In this document: positions 23,101-33,875 of the stretch, piece after piece | How positions within the stretch are numbered: the stretch's first letter is position 1 | Layout: each line of letters begins with the position of its first letter | Assembly: GCA_903813345.2 (NCBI GenBank) | Contig: CAIIXF020000010.1 | Location: 11,537,181-11,601,180, forward strand | Reading direction: 5' to 3' | From: Owenia fusiformis | Lineage: Eukaryota; Annelida; Polychaeta; Sabellida; Oweniidae | Length of the DNA stretch: 64,000 nt | Position numbers and translations under genes: made by a program | Notes under the pieces: generated by a model | Seen by the model: the letters and a program-made list of their open reading frames with translations, nothing else | Databases searched by the model: none | What the model was told of the DNA's origin: nothing

Positions 23101-25695
23101 ACCTGAATCTGTATTCACCAAATTATCTTTCTCTCGCTCCATGCTAAAAACAGATGTTTGGACACTATTATAATGTCTGGATGTATCATTTAGTTAAAAG
23201 TAATGTACATAAAGTATAATAAACATATAGAAATTGTATTCTCTGATAAATCATTTATTTAATCAAGCGTCAATAACAGACTAATAACTCGAAAATATAA
23301 AACTTAAAGGTATGTGTAATCTAGTAATAGTACATACGAGGGGGGATTCATAAGTAGTGGGACTTTTCTGAGGCAGCAAGTCCCTGTGTACATACCTCAA
23401 CCAAATTTGGCACACGAACGGACTAGGATATAAGGCATTGTTTTGCGAAATTTCAATTTAATTCATTTTGTTCCCTAGCAACAACGGTTGCTATGGTAAC
23501 CAAAAGTAGGGGTTAACGGAGCAGTTAAAAAATGAAGGCCTTGATCAACATAAATATGCTCATAAATATCTCAAAATGACAGTTATTTTCAAATATTTGG
23601 TTTCATATTGTCTCAAGCCTTGTAGTCATGACAACTGTAACATATATTACATCATCATGCTATTGTGATGTCACTCAAAGCAGTGACACCAGGACACTGC
23701 CATTTTCAGTCCTTCTTGGATGGAGCAAAATTTGATTAAAATAGCAATGAAAAAGCAAGAATCACGTATAAACATCCGTACTGTGATTAAATGTAATGCT
23801 TTGAAGAAGTTTTAAGTATTAGAGACCTATAGAGGTTTGTTGGAAATCTATGGGAAAGAAGAAGTAAAAAAATCTACAGTATATAGGTGGTATTCTGTAT
23901 ATGTATTCTGAATATGCTGTGAGAGCCGAGATGACCAATCTTGGAAAATACGGTTTTGAGGGTGCATACATAGAATGGTTGAGGAGATGCCAAAAATGCA
24001 TTGATTGTCATGGCCAATACTTTGAGAAAGAGTGAGATTGCACCAGAAGGATAAGGAATCAAAAGTCTTGCACAGAATTGATGTGTTCCACAAAAGGAAC
24101 TCGCTTGAAGTCACGGATTAGATCACGTCCTGAATATCAGTTGGGACTTGTACATTTAACTAGCAATTAGTGACAAACAATGTGCTCCGTGGACCCTGTT
24201 GTGACGTCATGATTGGAACTCTCACTTTACTGAAGTTGGGTGTAACTTTTGGAAATTTTCACACAATGATTATCACATGTTTGTGGTTCTGTGTCCCAAG
24301 TTTGAATAAAAACTCGTTGATATAAGTGAAGTTATAGCATTTGTCCCACTACTTATGAATCCCCCCTCGTACATAATGGATTTAAGAGTCTCTGCTAGTT
24401 TTGTTCCTGAATTTTCATTCAGACTAGCTTTTCCTGTTGGTACGGTAACACTTCCATCTGTTTCCATTGGTTTGTTTTCCTCTGTGCTCTGTTCAACTTC
24501 AATTTTCTCTAAAATAAAATACACGTATATGTAAATACTAAGATCAACTATTAAAGAGTATTTGAAGTTTAGATCCAGTGATTTTTGATCATTAGTCAAT
24601 CTAGACCAGTATGAAGAGTAAATCTCTGAACAAACATAAGACACCTGTAAGATAACAATCAATCTGGATGTTTTCTTATTACCTTCTTGTGTGTGAGGAC
24701 TTGAGCAAATAACATCTGAGTCTACACTTGATGGTTCAGATGCTTCCAGTACACTTGTACTGTATGTGCCTGACACAGGTGGGGAGTTGCCTTCCACTGC
24801 CTCGAAACTGTCATAGGAGCTGGTACCCGGTGCTTCCTTCGGTCCTTGTAAAGGTCCTGGAGACTCTGGATCATCCTTCAAGTTCACGACTGGTTCCAGA
24901 GTCACATCTAATTTTAGCATAGCTGGTTGTTCAAGAGGACCTATGAGGTCCTGTTGCTGTCCTGCAAGGTGATCGAGAGAGCTCTCATGGCTCTGGTTGA
25001 TATCTCTAGGTGGTTCCTCATCAGAGGTTGGTTCTGCTGGTTCTACTGGCTGACTTTTGTGAAAGCTGACCTCATCTGGGGAGACCTTGATGTAACCTGA
25101 GGATGACTGGCTACTGGTAGCACTGTCACTCTCACTGCCATTCTAGAAATGAAGGTTGGTGCACTTGAATGAGATCCTAAGGCCCATGATTTTATGCCAA
25201 AGTTGTCAAATGTAAACTTCCCTGGAGTTTTTTGGAAATTGAGCCCCCTTGTCAAAGCTGGTTATAGGCCTATCTATTTTATGTTTTTTTTATATACATA
25301 TGAGAGTTCTGTTCATATCTGGAAAACATGTCCATCAACTGTAATAACCAGCTTCTGGTAACAGTTCATGACATCCAGACTTACTGAGATTTACATTGTA
25401 TCTATGAGAACAATTTGTGTAACTTTAACATTGGTTACAGCACCCCGAGTTGATGTCAGTTACCTCAGCTCAATGCTGATCAAATGAACAAAAAATATAT
25501 CTGTATGTCAATAACCATAATATACATGTAATGACTAAAAAATAAGGACATTTAAAATATTATTTTGAATGGATTTACAAGAAGATTTTGGCCTCTTTTA
25601 GTTAGTCTTACCTCAATGTCCCCCTTATTGTTTACAAGCGCCCATCCCTTTAGTTTTGTACCCCCATCATCTGAGTCACTATTGCTCCTCGACAT
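12382..25695 (-). CDS. CCPG1: CCPG1/PBXIP1-like ER-phagy receptor
   Basis: Twelve coding exons: 25695-25612, 25142-24683, 24508-24373, 23143-23103, 22461-22276, 22119-21844, 18384-18248, 17841-17596, 17247-16963, 15880-15627, 14921-14749, 14162-12382. Phases agree throughout and predict 1,352 residues. The N terminus MSRSNSDSDDGG...GWALVNNKGDIE aligns with the start of vertebrate CCPG1, including the LC3-interacting core (W-A-L-V). One membrane segment (about 373-392) separates an acidic cytosolic part from a long lumenal part: coiled coils (395-760), repeated KNYT/NST helical units with N-glycosylation sequons, a Cys-rich patch and a tail of W(Y/L/I)F repeats. Known family role: single-pass ER receptors that link ER to the autophagy machinery through LIR and FIP200-binding motifs. 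The lumenal part is much longer than in human CCPG1 (about 757 residues in total). It could equally be the pre-duplication ancestor of CCPG1 and PBXIP1. Confidence 0.85.
14406..14598. mobile_element. MITE with CAGGCCCGTAGCCAG ends, in a CCPG1-like intron
   Basis: CAGGCCCGTAGCCAG at the left is the exact reverse complement of CTGGCTACGGGCCTG at the right. The 193-bp interior is G-run-rich, with GGGGGGGTTC next to both ends, and is non-coding. It lies in the intron just 5' of the last exon. Short flanking bases (TTATG / ATATG) are only a tentative target duplication. It looks like a non-autonomous DNA transposon. Confidence 0.8.
16963..17841 (-). other. CCPG1: Duplicated coiled-coil exon pair in the CCPG1-like gene
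   Basis: Exons 17841-17596 (82 codons) and 17247-16963 (95 codons) are tandem duplicates. Both begin VY(N/A)T(T/S)EE(A/G)HKQT, share SSKEDE(F/L)RRRIF and KSKLHDVNIETAS, and are phase 0 at both ends, so either can be skipped without a frameshift. Both are heptad-rich coiled coil in the ER-lumenal stalk. The second copy has an extra 3' segment ending LEQAKQ. Confidence 0.88.
21064..21434. mobile_element. Possible MITE in the largest CCPG1-like intron
   Basis: ATTAAAGGGACAACAA on the left and TTGTTGCACCTTTAAT on the right are imperfect inverted repeats about 370 bp apart. The interior is AT-rich and non-coding. No clear target duplication was found, so this is a weak call. Confidence 0.35.
21844..22119 (-). 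other. CCPG1: CCPG1-like exon with the transmembrane helix
   Basis: The exon encodes a strongly acidic stretch, a basic cluster NARRR and then the single hydrophobic span CLAICAVFFAVGIGFGHFIG. Basic residues sit before and acidic or coiled sequence after the span, fitting a type II orientation with the N terminus in the cytosol. It is followed by the gene's longest intron (18385-21843), which holds at least one MITE-like repeat and no recognised exon. Confidence 0.8.
22612..22765. repeat. GTTGGTTGTCTG-type simple repeat
   Basis: Degenerate tandem units of GTTG, GTCTG and GATTG (GTTGGTTGTCTG, GGTTGATTGTCTGG) fill about 150 bp of an intron of the CCPG1-like gene. Confidence 0.85.
23337..24369 (+). 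mobile_element. mariner-type transposon, internally deleted, in a CCPG1-like intron
   Basis: The ends are inverted repeats: CGAGGGGGGATTCATAAGT and its complement at 24351-24369, extending through GTGGGAC, flanked by TA on both sides. The 1,033-bp length is below a full mariner (about 1.3 kb). The interior retains degraded transposase sequence on the plus strand. The right end lies three bases inside the intron that follows the exon at 24373-24508. Confidence 0.9.
23726..24035 (+). pseudogene. Broken mariner transposase remnant
   Basis: From about 23726 the plus strand reads MEQNLIKIAMKKQ, then RTVIKCNALKKF, a TAA, and in the same frame VLETYRGLLEIYGKEEV and KKSTVYRWY, which resembles the helix-turn-helix half of mariner transposases. 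About 60 bases later YGFEGAYIEWLRRCQKCID then CHGQYFEK resembles their C-terminal end. The catalytic D,D,D core between them is missing. The remnant is inactive through the stop and the deletion. Confidence 0.75.
25612..25695 (-). other. CCPG1: CCPG1-like exon 1: start codon and LIR motif
   Basis: The 28-codon exon begins at ATG 25695 and ends in phase 0 before GTAAGAC. The Ser/Asp-rich start followed by G-W-A-L-V matches the family LIR (aromatic-x-x-aliphatic), which binds Atg8/LC3 proteins. GDIE directly after it resembles the first FIP200-interacting segment of CCPG1 (SDIE). In the 5' direction the sequence is intergenic. Confidence 0.8.
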
Positions 25696-25965
25696 ATCAG
25701 CTCTACATAACTTACTAGACTAGAAAAATACAAGACTAAAGCCGTCAAGTTGTTTTAAACTTTCATAACTGATATCAGTAGCATGTACTAAAATATGTTA
25801 ATAATGTTTTTGTACTATGATGTAAATGACATGCAAGCAGGATGAAATTCTTTGTCACAAAGTTTGGCATTTTTTATAAAATCAAACGTGCGTCATTGAA
25901 ACTCACAAGATGTAAATAGCATGTCATTTACATCATACCTTGATGGGGAGAAATAGATCTTTTAT

Positions 25966-26887
25966 GGGGTTTTGGTAAAACACCGACCACCGACCAGTCA
26001 CTCTCCACAGTTGGGTACATGTGGTCGGTGGTCGGCTGACGGTCTTTTACATAAAGATGAAAATATGCAAAATTAGAAGTAAAACTAAAACTGGGAATCC
26101 AATGACTATAGTACCTTTACTAGGTCGTGATTTAAAAACGTATAATTATCATTTCAAATCACGATGAAAACGTTACATCGTCGTGGTGTGTAATGTCATA
26201 TTTTTAAGGGATGCTTCAGTTGTTAGAAGACCAATTTCATCCTGGTTAGTCACTTTGGAAAAAACGCACGTAACATTGCATTAAGTTCATTCTTCATTCA
26301 TATGAAACGCAATAACAAAAACACACAAACATCGTCGATGTTGACGTCGTAACGTTATGTTTGATTTCTCAGTTGTTAAACGTCAACTGGTAAAAACTAC
26401 ATTTGATATGACAAAAAAAAGCTTTCTAAAGGTGTACTGAAATGGTAAGTCACTTTTAATCCCGATAAGAGAACGCATGTAACTTTATATCGTGTTCAGT
26501 ATTCAGTAGGCTATGACGATAACAAATCATTTTTGTTTCGAAATTGTTAAATTTCAGTAAAAAATTAGGATAGATTCCCGTAGAAACGATAGGTTGGTTA
26601 ATGATAGGTTAGGACCTAAGGCTGGGCAATTAATCGAGAGGAGACGGTCATGACCAATTTGTTTGCTTGCCATTCGTTGCAAGGTACAAAATCGGTAAAA
26701 AACGTTGCCTAGTCCAACGATTGACATTCAAAATCAAATTATTAATATTCTAAGGCTACAAATATTTTCGGTCTTTTACATGATATGGTCGGTCTTTTAC
26801 ACATTTTCTTCAAACCCTGTTTTGAGGCTACCAGTGGAAAACACCGACCGGTCGGTGGTCGGTGGGGTCGGTCTTTTCGGAAAACCC
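25966..26887. mobile_element. Inverted-repeat DNA element with 8-bp target duplication
   Basis: The directly repeated flank TCTTTTAT (25958-25965 and 26888-26895) encloses a 922-bp element. It starts GGGGTTTTGG and ends CGGAAAACCC. Subterminal ACCGACCACCGACC on the left is answered by GGTCGGTGGTCGGTGGGG on the right. An 8-bp duplication suits hAT or P-type elements. There is no intact transposase. A related GACCACCGACCAGT fragment occurs at 45999. Confidence 0.8.
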
Positions 26888-27159
26888 TCTTTTATGTTAG
26901 AAGTACTAAATAAAAGTTATCGTGAAAATGAGACAGTCGTTCTCGAGAGAAAAGAGCATAAATGCGCATTTAGAGAGTTTTGGTCCGTTTAAAAATCTGT
27001 AAAAAATTGGGGTACTTAAAAACATCGGGAGGCATCATATATTTCAATATATATAGACACGAGGAAGTCAATATTGAGTAAGTTATGGCTGTTTTAAATT
27101 CAAATAAAACCGTTAACCCGTACCGGTCCAGCTTTTGACCCGTACCGGTCAATTTTCGT

Positions 27160-27450
27160 TAGCTGCGTATACCAAGGGTGATTTATACATGGAAAATCAT
27201 CTCCAATTATCACCTAACTTACTATTGATAATTAGTTGAAAGTTAGGTGTAAAAATTCACATGCAAATGAGCTAATTATCAACTTAATTAACGCTTAATT
27301 TGCAACTTAATTAACGATTAACTATCATCAATATGCAAATGAGCTATTTACGTAAATTAGTTGAAAGTTAGTTGTAAGTTTGATGTAAGTTAATCTCTAA
27401 TTATCACCTAACTTACTATTGATAATTAGTTGAAAGTTAGGTTTAAGTCA
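27160..27450. repeat. AT-rich direct repeats
   Basis: TAATTATCACCTAACTTACT and ATTGATAATTAGTTGAAAG follow one another at about 27205-27245 and again at 27393-27440. Between them are TTAATTAACG units and ATGCAAATGAGCT twice. Related units (GATAATTAGTTG, AATTAGTTGG) recur at 28610-28650. No coding potential. Confidence 0.7.
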
Positions 27451-29314
27451 GATTTGTGACATCTCAAAAATGACTCGCTTCTTTTTTGCTTCTCTTCACT
27501 CGGAGATTTTTGCTTCATCTTGAACTATTTTGAGACGGAATATTCATCTTAATTAGGATCTTTCAGAACAGACAACATTGAACTTGAACTATTGAAATTT
27601 CACAGCAAGAGGAGGGAAAACCCCATGATTCAATTGATGACATACGATTTCCTCCTTCGCACACCTCCTTTTGTCGAAAACGTACCCTCCATCTTGGTTT
27701 TCAAAGTTTTCAAATTGACCTAGTTTTAAACCAATCAACGATCGACTCGCTAAACCAATCAGCGACGATGTCATCTCAATACAGATTTACATTATAAGCG
27801 TATGTCATCTTTGAACCCTGGGGTTTCTCCCCCTCTTTTTTAAAGCTATTCTATTTTGCAAATTTTTAAGATTCATGAAAAGCATGTGAAAACATCATTA
27901 TTGCCATCAACAACTAAAATCAGAACACAAACATTAGACTATAATGTTACATAATAAGGACGTAACAGATATAATCAAAAATATGTTTTGAAATGTCTTT
28001 GATCTAACAATCATTATTTAGAAGAGCACATTTGGATTACTTGTGAAATATAGGTAACCCATGTTAGTACCTAAATTGCATTCTAGGATTAATATTATAT
28101 GATCTGATTCAAAAAGATTTTTAAATTCATAAACATTTCAGACAGAAGTGTGAATAAGATTTAACATACATTGTATTCATGTTCTACATACCCTTATAAT
28201 AATGTTGACCAAATTTCATGGTAGTATACGCACCATTCACGTTGTAATTCTCAATTTTATGAGAGAAATATCTCTCACATGTTTTCTTTTTCCACCATCT
28301 TGAAATTAAATTTAGGGGGTTTGTATTTCTAAATCATGGGCCTAATTTACGACTAATTATCATTATAATCATCCTATATGTTAACTATCAACCAATAATC
28401 TACTTCAGAACAAAAATGTTTTAATTTACCACTTACTATCACCCTCAAACATTTCATATCTTAATTATCAACTAAAAATCACAAATCAGCATTATTGTAA
28501 GTTAATTTACATTGAACTTGCTACTGATAATTAGGCCATAATTATCATTGATTTAATTGATTTAATTAACGCTTAACTTTAATTCCAATTGCCAGCAGAA
28601 TTGTTGATAATTAGTTGTAAATTAGTTGGTAATAAGTTGGTAATTAGTTTTATTTTTCAATTGGGGGTAGATCAACACTGTGTATGCCATAAATAGGGTG
28701 TGGTACAAGTGTTTGTTTACTACATGAGAAATAAGTAGTCATTGGTGAAACTAACAAATAACATCTAGGTATTATGTTGTTTATAAAAACAATGATACTG
28801 CAGAGTACAGACATATGCATTTGTACTGACTTGACCTGGATAAGGTGAAATCTGAAATCATAAAAATCAACAAATGAACGCAAAAAAAGTCTGAGAACTC
28901 AATGTTGATTCAACGCAACAGTGCTCAATGTTTGTCACTAAAAAGGAAATATAAACACACATGGTACATATTTATATAATAAATCGTGTTATTCGACAAA
29001 ATCAGGTGCATATAAATGTTGATAATTACCTGTTGAAATCAGGGATTCTTTTGTTTTGAAAATGTTATAACCGGAAATGAATAATCACTAAATTGCGCAC
29101 GCATATGCTGATGGAGATTATATTATCATAACGACAGTTCACGTTACCCACAATGAAGAACGGGGTTCTGATTAAAACGTTGGGCGACTGGGGTTTATAT
29201 TTGTTATAATTGAAATAAAAATTGACTAAATTGGCAACTGATTGAACCAAATTAATACCACTTTTGTGGAAAAATTGATTTTTGACCTATAAAGCCATTT
29301 TGAAAATTGGTTAA

Positions 29315-30069
29315 GGTGCTATGGAAGTTAACAAGAAATGACAAAACAAAAAATGTCAGAACCATGCTGGATTTTGAAAATTTTTTGAACCAAGATAACA
29401 GAGTTCTGTTTGGACCTCCAGTCAGTTTAACTTGTTCCACATATCATTTACATGACCAGGAACACAATGAAAATGGTCAGAATGACCATAAACGTGATGA
29501 AATAACATTTTCAGCCCTCTGAAAATGTGACCGAAAAATAGCTAAAAGTAGGTGCTGAGGAAAGGTCAATGAACAGAATTTTTGATTTTTTCAGAAAATG
29601 TGTCTAATATATTGCTCTAAATGATACAATCTTTGAAATTTAAAAAAATCGTCTGAAACAATAATGGCTGTAGTTAAAAGGAAAATAGATCGATTTTAAA
29701 TTCATTTTTTTCATTTTTTTCTTTTTCTAAGAATGATATGAAATTTTTTTAAATTGTATCATTTAGAGCAATATATTTGGCACAATTTCTGAAAAAGTCA
29801 AAAGATTCTGTTCAGTGACCTTTCCTGAGCACCTACTCTTGGCTATTTTTCAGTCACATTTTCAGAGGGCTGAAAAGGTTATTTCATCATGTTTATGGTC
29901 ATTCTGACCATTTCCATTGTGTTCCCAGTCATGTAAATGATATGTGGAACTAGTTAAACTGACTTGAGGTCCAAACAGAACTCTGTTATCTTGGTTCAAA
30001 AAAATTTCAAAATCCAGCATGGTTTTGACATTTTTTGTTTTGTCATTTCCTGTTAACTTCCATAGCACC
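29315..30069. mobile_element. Foldback element with TTAA target sites
   Basis: TTAA (29311-29314 and 30070-30073) flanks a nearly complete palindrome. The left arm begins GGTGCTATGGAAGTTAAC and the right arm ends GTTAACTTCCATAGCACC; homology continues for roughly 330 bases per arm, meeting in an AT-rich loop near 29690. Small open frames in the two arms mirror each other because of this symmetry. The TTAA duplication points to a piggyBac-type origin. Confidence 0.85.
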
Positions 30070-30267
30070 TTAATCAGAATACAGTTTTAAATCAGTTTTC
30101 AATGATAATGTTTCCGATTTGATGCACTGAAATCAGGTACAAAAACTACATTTCTACAAGTTTACAAAATTTAGAAATAAGACATTTCCAACGAAGGAAA
30201 ATCAATATAGTCAATGAATGAGCTGTTTAATATTGTAATGAATCTAGAAAATGTTATAACACTCTAC

Positions 30268-32260
30268 AAAGGATTGGTAGCGATATGGTGAACTGAATTC
30301 AACATCATTTTTCTCTATTGAAAACATTTTGTAAAAAACATTATCTTTTGTGTCATGGTCACTGATTGACAACATAATGTGAAAATTCAGTCCCCGAGCC
30401 TTTCGTCCAGTGCCATAATAACTTATATATACTTTATACTATTGTTTTGAGAACAATTTTTGTTTTTAGTGCATTTGTTTTTTGTTCTTTTCTACCAATT
30501 CTTGAGAATAAAATAAAATATCTATCCAAACCTTGTTGGAACAAAATGGCATGTTAGGTTCACTCTAGGTTCGAACCTAACCAAACCTAGAACTAGGTTC
30601 GCTTTAGGTAAATATTACATTTAGGTTCACTTTTAGGTGATGTTCAAACATGTTAAATGGTTCTAGGTTAAATTGGGTAAATCTACCTTACTGAACCTAT
30701 CGTGTACTGTAGGTTCGCCTTGGGTAAGGCTTTGGGTGAAGAAGTTTCATCCTGCAGCTTAGAAGATGATGAAATTCAATACTTTCATGGGGAATGTGTT
30801 CACGATAAATGTATTTTCTACATGATAAAAATATGGTGGCTTGTATTTCCATACTATATATGTTTAGAAGCCTTATAAATGGTATCAACTGTATTACAAG
30901 GTAAACATCCATATTTCTGAGGTAAACAACATTATCAAATAATTTTGCAAAAAAATATTTCGAAAAATTAACCTTAATTTTTTTTAATGACCATGCTTAT
31001 CTTCTATATTTAGGCAAAGCATTTTCACTTAGGGTTCTGAATACAGACATTTAACTGAAACTGTGGACCCCTGAGTGCCATACAACAGTTCCTTTGGTTT
31101 GGAAAAATTGTTTGGTTTGGATTTTCTAACAGAACGCTCAATGCAACCATTTATTAACGTTATTCAAAAAAAATGTCTACTGCGGACATTGAGAAAAATG
31201 CCGATGGATGAGAAAGATATTAGTGCCATTGGCACTAATAATCTTGTTTTTCTCACTAGGTATCAGATTCAGCTGACACAAACTGTACATTAACAGTTAA
31301 ATGAACCGAGGGATTCAAAACCAAACCGAATTGAAAATTTTGAAACATTTTGACCCCTATTTGTACTACATGCTACACATGCTACATGCTATCTATTTGT
31401 AGATATGAATGTGTCTTGGTTAAAAGTGTGGAAGTAATTTGGTTGCATTCTGGAGATTTTAAGCCAATTACACTCTACTATACCTAGCCCCTAGAAATGC
31501 ATAAGATACTCTGTTTGTCTAATTATTGCGATGTTTAGTATATTTTTGAAAGTACCTTATTAACATCTAACTTTTAACTGATAATTAAATCATTAATAAG
31601 GAATAGACAAATAAAAACAAATAACATAATTATTACTAATAAGCCAAATGGGTTGCTCATGAACACCGAATACAAGGTATAGTAGAGTGAATTATCTTAT
31701 AACCAGTTTTTTTTTATCATTTCTTCATATCATTTGTTTTACCTTGAATTCTTAGATTTCATCTGCAAGTATGCTTCTAATATATGTTCAGTGAAAATGA
31801 TTAAGTTTTTTAGGTTCGCTTTAGGTAGCTCTAGATATTTTCAAGATTTTTAGGTTCGCTTGAGGTAAGTCTAAACATTTCAAAGTTTTTTAGGTTCACA
31901 TTAGGTTCGAACCTACTTGTATAGTGAGCCTAGAAATTCGTAATTTTTAAAAGTGTTATAGGTTGTGTTAGGTTCGAACCTGTGGCTACTTTTTGTAGGT
32001 TCATTTAGGTAGCTGACAAATTATGGGAAACACTTTTAGGTTCGCTTTAGGTTCAAACCTACATCACCTACTGAAAGGCTTGGTTAACAGGATACTTATT
32101 TTAAATAAAGCAAGCTTTCCTTTGTACAATTACATTGTTGAGAGACTTAAACAAATTATATGTCACTTTGTTCGGATAAATGTTTCATTTCATTCCGAAC
32201 ATATGGTACCAAGAAAAAACATGTGTTCAATTTAGTTCACCATATCGCTACCAAGCCTTT
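30268..32260. mobile_element. 2-kb TIR element with arrays of an AGGTTCGCTTTAGGT motif
   Basis: The left end AAAGGATTGGTAGCGATATG and its GTGAACT continuation match the complement of the right end (AGTTCACCATATCGCTACCA followed by AGCCTTT). Two zones inside (about 30550-30740 and 31805-32065) hold many copies of AGGTTCGCTTTAGGT variants, some as palindromes (AGGTTCGAACCT). The remainder is AT-rich without a convincing reading frame. No clear target duplication. Confidence 0.7.
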
Positions 32261-32442
32261 AAAATGGAATGGTTGTAGCAAGCAGATTCTAGACAAGTGA
32301 TTCTTAATTTCTGTGCAAAAACATTTTCAGAGCTTGTCAACTTAGAATAAAAGAAGAGAATTTCAGAAGAATTAAATCAGATACAAAATTGAAAAAGAAT
32401 ATTCAGCTGTTTTTGTAATTCTTAATAGCTCCTTCCCTAATG

Positions 32443-33506
32443 TAGAGGTGTCAAGTATTAACCGGTTAACCGCCGATAATGCCTTGACCGGTCTGAGTTT
32501 TTATGGGCGGTTAGTTGACCGTGTATAATTCTGTTATTTCCCGCGCTTATTTTGCATGCTAATCCGTTTGGTTTTATGGTGTCAGTTTCACGTAAGCTAC
32601 TCATACATGTCATAAGTCCCATAACTCCTTACAAACATCCAATCAGCAACTTTAATCCCTGCCACATTGCTTTCCCGCGCTTACTTTGCATTTTAATCTG
32701 TTTGTTTTTCAAGCGTCAGTTTCATCATATCCAGCAATCGTAATGTTAAATCGGACATCACCTTATCTCCTAAGTGGTACTATTACTGAGATTTCGTATC
32801 AACACTTTAGTCTACTAAATTATTGTTTAAAACTCATATATGTGAGCGTTAATGCAGGGGCATTTCATACAGCCTATAAACACCGCCCTTTCATTAAATG
32901 TGTTTTCTGGTTTCCTTAATTTCGCCAATTTCTTAAGAAATTGATGGATAATTTGAAGATTATATGATCAGACACATAAATATGGCATATACCACATAAG
33001 TTTCTCATATTTAGTTGTTGTTTTTTAGTTGCTGTTTTTTGTTGAACCATATATAACGTATGGATAACGTATTTTATTTACAAGTAGGCTGCATCTTGTA
33101 TTAGACCAACATAGCATCAAGTTTCACTAGAGCTGCTAAGAACACTTCTTATCAGATGTGTTGACAGCTCTCCTGATAAAGAAAGTGACCGGAGATTTCT
33201 GGATTTGTGTGAGCTACTCATACATGTGATAGGTCCGATAATTCCTTACAAACATCCTATCAGCAACTTTAATCCCTGCCACATTGCTTTCCCGCGCTTA
33301 CTTACATAGAATAGCGTAAAGCTTGACGAAGGTAAAAAATAAACGCCGATATATCATTTTTCCAATTCAGTTTTTCAACTTTCAAGATCGAAGATGAAGA
33401 TTTCATTTGAAATTATAAGTTCAAATTTCCCGCCGGTTAACCGACTTTAACCGGTAAAAACCCCCGGTTAACCGGTTAATGCTCAAGCGGTTAATTGACA
33501 CCACTA
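32443..33506. mobile_element. hAT-like non-autonomous transposon
   Basis: An 8-bp direct repeat CCCTAATG (32435-32442 and 33507-33514) encloses termini TAGAGGTGTCAAG and TTGACACCACTA. Both ends continue into AACCGGTTAACCG motifs. Inside, a segment including CTTTAATCCCTGCCACATTG and CTTTCCCGCGCTTACTT occurs twice, about 600 bp apart. No transposase frame. TIR and TSD together fit the hAT superfamily. Confidence 0.9.
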
Positions 33507-33639
33507 CCCTAATGACCCTAATGCTATATGCAAAGTTGAGAGTCGATGACATCACTTCCTGAGTGGAATCTTAAAAGATGGCAGCCTAGTGGAATTGAGT
33601 ACTACATTTCTAAGCGGGGGGCAGATCTCCCAAAGTTCA

Positions 33640-33875
33640 GTCTTCGTATTCGATCACGTGGTACTCACGTGCTAGATCCATATAAGGCTTCATGACCATA
33701 TAGGAATCCAACTGACCGTTGTCCGCCATTTTGAATATCATGTGAAAGATCCATATAATGTTTGTATGACAATATAGGAAGTTATCCGCCATTTTGAATA
33801 TCATGTGATAGATCCATATAAGGTTTGCATGTATGACCATATAGTTTGGCTAAGGGGAATCCCCGAATACGAAAG
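33640..33875. repeat. Three-unit tandem repeat bounded by TTCGTATTCG
   Basis: Units of about 80-90 bp repeat ATCACGTG or ATCATGTGA, AGATCCATATAA, GTATGACCATATAGGAA and CCGCCATTTTGAATATCATG. TTCGTATTCG near 33643 and CGAATACGAA near 33868 form inverted ends, so the block may be a small element. The open minus-strand frame across it (33637-33840) arises from the repeat and is not proposed as a gene. Confidence 0.7.

Noticed and set aside
23144-24372. Idea that the mariner or the pogo-like MITE created the whole intron (introner)
   Set aside because: In both cases the element covers only the donor side; hundreds of bases of other intron sequence and the acceptor lie beyond the element.
29307-30068. 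Two similar small open frames facing each other
   Set aside because: They mirror each other because they lie in the two arms of the palindromic TTAA element; no protein family.
33637-33840. Repetitive 67-codon minus frame (IWIYHMIFKMADN)
   Set aside because: Produced by the three-unit DNA repeat at 33640-33875.
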